From Chlamydiia bacterium (lineage in GTDB: Bacteria; Chlamydiota; Chlamydiia; Chlamydiales; Simkaniaceae), in assembly GCA_030429605.1 (NCBI GenBank), contig JAUIEV010000001.1, positions 372,001 through 436,000 of the forward strand: 64,000 bases of DNA. The letters are read 5' to 3'. Positions 62,204 to 64,000 of the stretch are shown piece by piece. The number at the start of each line of letters is the position of its first letter. Position 1 is the first letter of the stretch. The translations under genes were made by a program, and so were the position numbers. Below the pieces are notes generated by a model that saw only the letters and a list, made by a program, of their open reading frames with translations, was not told where the DNA came from and did no database searches.

Positions 62204-62449
62204 ATGGTCCAGTGCAAAGCAAAAAGCAAAAGAAGCGGGGTTCAATGCAGAAAACATGCCGTGAAAGGGAAGGCAGTTTGCCGCATTCATGGGGCTTATG
62301 CAGGAATCAAAACTCCCGAGGGAATATCTCGCATGAAAGCCTCAAAGATAAAGCATGGTAATTTCACTAAAGAAGCCTTTCAAGAACGTCGGGCATTTAG
62401 AGAGCTAATGAAAGAGTGTAAGGATTGTTTGAGCGCGGCCAATGTGTAA
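62204..62449 (+). CDS. Small Cys/His (HGxY-type) protein, phage/terminase-associated family
   Basis: The 81-residue product has a compact Cys/His array, CKAKSKRSGVQCRKHAVKGKAVCRIHGAYAG, followed by KTPEGISRMKASKIKHGNFTKEAFQERR. This architecture (short Cys-rich head, RIHGG/HG turn, K-T-P-E-G, then K-x-x-HG-x-[FY]) is known from small hypothetical proteins in prophages and gene-transfer contexts of alphaproteobacteria and other intracellular bacteria. It may bind zinc and nucleic acid. AAGGAG precedes the ATG by about ten bases. Confidence 0.75.
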   Translation: MVQCKAKSKRSGVQCRKHAVKGKAVCRIHGAYAGIKTPEGISRMKASKIKHGNFTKEAFQERRAFRELMKECKDCLSAANV

Positions 62450-62530
62450 CAGTTATACATAAGATGTTTATCCAGGTTCTTCGATGGTTTTGTGTGGTTC
62501 TTCAAAATTAATCCTAAAATTTTAAACCTA

Positions 62531-64000
62531 TTAAGAAACACTATCAGGAGCAAAAGATGATTTAAGTCGCATCAATCTAAGTCCATTTAATATAACTAAT
62601 ATAGCAACTCCAGAATCAGCTCCTATCGCGAACTCAAGACTGGCCAGCCCAAAAACAGCTAAAACAATAAAGATTAATTTCACGCCCAAAGAAACAGTAA
62701 TATTTTGCTTGATAATTTGAAGCGTTTTTTTTCCAAGAAAAATAGAGAAAGGTACATTAAGGAGGTTGTTGTTCATTAGCGCAATGTCAGCTGTTTCAAT
62801 GGCTACATCTGAACCTCCTACTCCCATTGCCATCCCTACGTTGGCAAGAGCTAAAGCCGGAGCATCATTAACTCCATCTCCGACCATTAAGACAGATTTA
62901 TGTTCTTTTTTAAGTTCATCTATTTTTTCTGTTTTTTCCTGAGGAAGCAGAGCGGCATAAACAATGTTAATTCCGATTTTATTGGCAATGAAATTAGCAG
63001 CGTATTCATTGTCCCCCGTAAGTATCGCCGATGTAATACTCATCTCATTCAATATATTTACTGATTCTTCTGCTTCATTTCTTATAACGTCAGAGATTGC
63101 TATAACACCTATTATTTGATTGTCTTCTCGAACTATAACTACTGTCTTTCCTTCTTTCTCTAAATCACTAATACTGTTTGAAACATTATCTGGTATCTCA
63201 ACCCCCATGAATTTAATGTTTCCAATTGCATGTTCTAATCCAGAGCAACTAATACAAGTTGCTTTTCCGCCTTTACCGGCTATATTTTCATATTTTTCCA
63301 TTACATGAGGAGTTATTCCTTTTTCCTGAACATAATTTAAAATACTCTTGGATAAAGGATGGGAAGAAAATCCTTCAATTCCAGCGGCGTCAGCTAAAAC
63401 CTCTTCTTCTGTGTGGTCCCCGCAGGAGATTACATTCGTGACATAAGGCTCTCCTAAGGTTAGAGTTCTTGTCTTATCAAACGCTACTATCTTAACTTTT
63501 CCAATTTCTTCAAGATGAACACCTCCTTTGATTAAAATTCCACGTCTTGCTGCTCCTCCGATTGCTGACGCTATTGAGATAGGGGTCGAGATTACTAAGG
63601 CGCAAGGACAAGCAATGACTAAAAGAACCAAAGCTCTATATAACCATTCAACAAAGATGCCTCCAAATAACACAGGGATAGCGATAAAAACACAAGCTCC
63701 AACCACAATTAGAGGAGTATAATATTTAGCAAATTTATCAATGAATTCTTGCGTTGGGGCGCGTGATTTCTGCGCATCTTCAATAAGCTTTACTATTTTA
63801 TTAAATGTTGAGTCTTTATTTTCTTTCGTAACCTCAATTTCCAAAAAACCATTCTGATTAAGAGTTCCAGAAAAAACAGTATCTCCTTCTCTTTTATCGA
63901 CAGGGATGGACTCTCCTGTTAGCATCGATTCATCAATTGACGAGCTTCCCTTAATCACTTTTCCATCTAATGGAATCATCTCTCCTGGCTTAACCAAAAA
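62531..64000 (-). CDS. P1B-type heavy-metal-transporting ATPase, N-terminally cut by the window edge
   Basis: The 489 visible residues form the C-terminal part of a heavy-metal exporter of the CadA/ZntA/CopA type. The actuator loop contains [11 protein letters not shown]. The transmembrane metal site is CPC (ACPCALVIS, fragment residues 130-132), and the nucleotide-binding domain has the HP locus SSHPLS. The hinge reads [13 protein letters not shown]. The phosphorylation motif reads DKTRTLT (Asp174, Arg177) instead of the invariant DKTGTLT; the codon is AGA, one base from GGA. Cys-Pro-Cys points to Cd/Zn/Pb or Cu/Ag transport; the deciding N-terminal domain lies outside. It is on the minus strand, visibly more AT-rich than the chlamydial core genes, and separated by 81 bases from the element. 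It may be acquired. The frame runs past 64000. Confidence 0.85.
   Translation of the reverse strand, partial: FLVKPGEMIPLDGKVIKGSSSIDESMLTGESIPVDKREGDTVFSGTLNQNGFLEIEVTKENKDSTFNKIVKLIEDAQKSRAPTQEFIDKFAKYYTPLIVVGACVFIAIPVLFGGIFVEWLYRALVLLVIACPCALVISTPISIASAIGGAARRGILIKGGVHLEEIGKVKIVAFDKTRTLTLGEPYVTNVISCGDHTEEEVLADAAGIEGFSSHPLSKSILNYVQEKGITPHVMEKYENIAGKGGKATCISCSGLEHAIGNIKFMGVEIPDNVSNSISDLEKEGKTVVIVREDNQIIGVIAISDVIRNEAEESVNILNEMSITSAILTGDNEYAANFIANKIGINIVYAALLPQEKTEKIDELKKEHKSVLMVGDGVNDAPALALANVGMAMGVGGSDVAIETADIALMNNNLLNVPFSIFLGKKTLQIIKQNITVSLGVKLIFIVLAVFGLASLEFAIGADSGVAILVILNGLRLMRLKSSFAPDSVS

Larger units (their letters stand above)
58290..62449. mobile_element. Putative integrated element at tRNA-Leu (left portion)
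   Basis: The region from the tRNA 3' end carries a tyrosine recombinase, a DEAH helicase, an unrecognised protein and a small Cys/His protein, all on the plus strand and without counterparts recalled at this place in Chlamydia. The tRNA 3' segment is the expected attachment core. I did not find a second copy of the tRNA tail up to 64000, so the far end lies outside the window, is degenerate, or the element is a remnant. The given right boundary is only the last gene of clear element character. Confidence 0.6.

Noticed and set aside
58311-64000. Second copy of the tRNA-Leu tail as attR
   Set aside because: Reading through the region, no copy of the GGTTCGAGTCCCGC block was found; the right end is not defined in this window.

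Overview
The window is a chromosomal segment of a member of the phylum Chlamydiota, most likely an environmental (non-Chlamydiaceae) lineage. The evidence is gene content and order. It carries the Euo-type regulator, a fused SecDF, a Mip-like PPIase, UhpC, RsbW and a ribosomal cluster that begins at rplC rather than rpsJ and runs to rplQ-gapA. It holds blocks that match, from memory of the C. trachomatis map, gltX-tsp-euo-recJ-secDF-uppS-cdsA-cmk-plsC; trxA-spoU-mip-aspS-hisS-uhpC-dnaE-CT547/548-rsbW-CT550-dacF; the CT355-ksgA pair; lnt-lpxC-fabZ-lpxA-fmt-(CT529 position)-rplC...rplQ-gapA. A purA gene, absent from C. trachomatis, and several unfamiliar genes argue against Chlamydiaceae. No genus is assigned.

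Layout. 1-4.7 kb: start of a sulfite-reductase-type flavoprotein (minus, off the left edge), a 52-residue lipoprotein, gltX, the tail-specific protease, and the euo regulator with a strong terminator. 4.7-12.4 kb (minus): an RlmD-like methyltransferase, recJ and the SecDF fusion. 12.5-16.7 kb (plus): purA, uppS, cdsA, cmk and plsC, tightly packed. 16.9-22.3 kb: trxA, then minus-strand trmL, mip, aspS, hisS and an unrecognised 216-residue protein. 22.6-29.7 kb (plus): uhpC, dnaE, a BamD-like repeat protein, an LptE-like lipoprotein and rsbW. 29.7-36 kb: a small conserved-type hypothetical, a 447-residue orphan, dacF, rsmA, a SurA-like chaperone and rsmB. 36.1-41.7 kb (plus): a DoxX-like membrane protein, lnt, lpxC, fabZ, lpxA and fmt, mostly the envelope lipid and lipid A set. 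41.7-43.6 kb: two tandem proteins, each with a paired hydrophobic hairpin like chlamydial inclusion membrane (Inc) proteins, in the slot where Chlamydia has CT529 (Cap1). 43.8-56.1 kb: the r-protein/secY/rpoA superoperon with a recognisable promoter, a structured leader and an internal promoter before rpsM. 56.2-58.2 kb: gapA and a charged low-complexity protein.

From 58.2 kb the character changes. A tRNA-Leu(UAA) gene is followed by a tyrosine recombinase resembling those of chlamydial plasmids, a DEAH helicase, an unrecognised protein and a small Cys/His protein of a phage/terminase-associated type. The layout is that of an element integrated at the tRNA 3' end. It is followed by a minus-strand P1B-type metal ATPase cut by the right edge, whose phosphorylation motif carries an unusual Gly-to-Arg change (DKTRTLT).

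Together the core region supplies protein synthesis and export, peptidoglycan/lipid precursor synthesis, lipid A assembly, sugar-phosphate import and developmental regulation. The novelty lies mainly in the tandem Inc-like pair, the orphan at 30.3 kb and the tRNA-Leu element. All coordinates include the stop codon. Family assignments rest on motifs and on recalled family knowledge; no database search was run.
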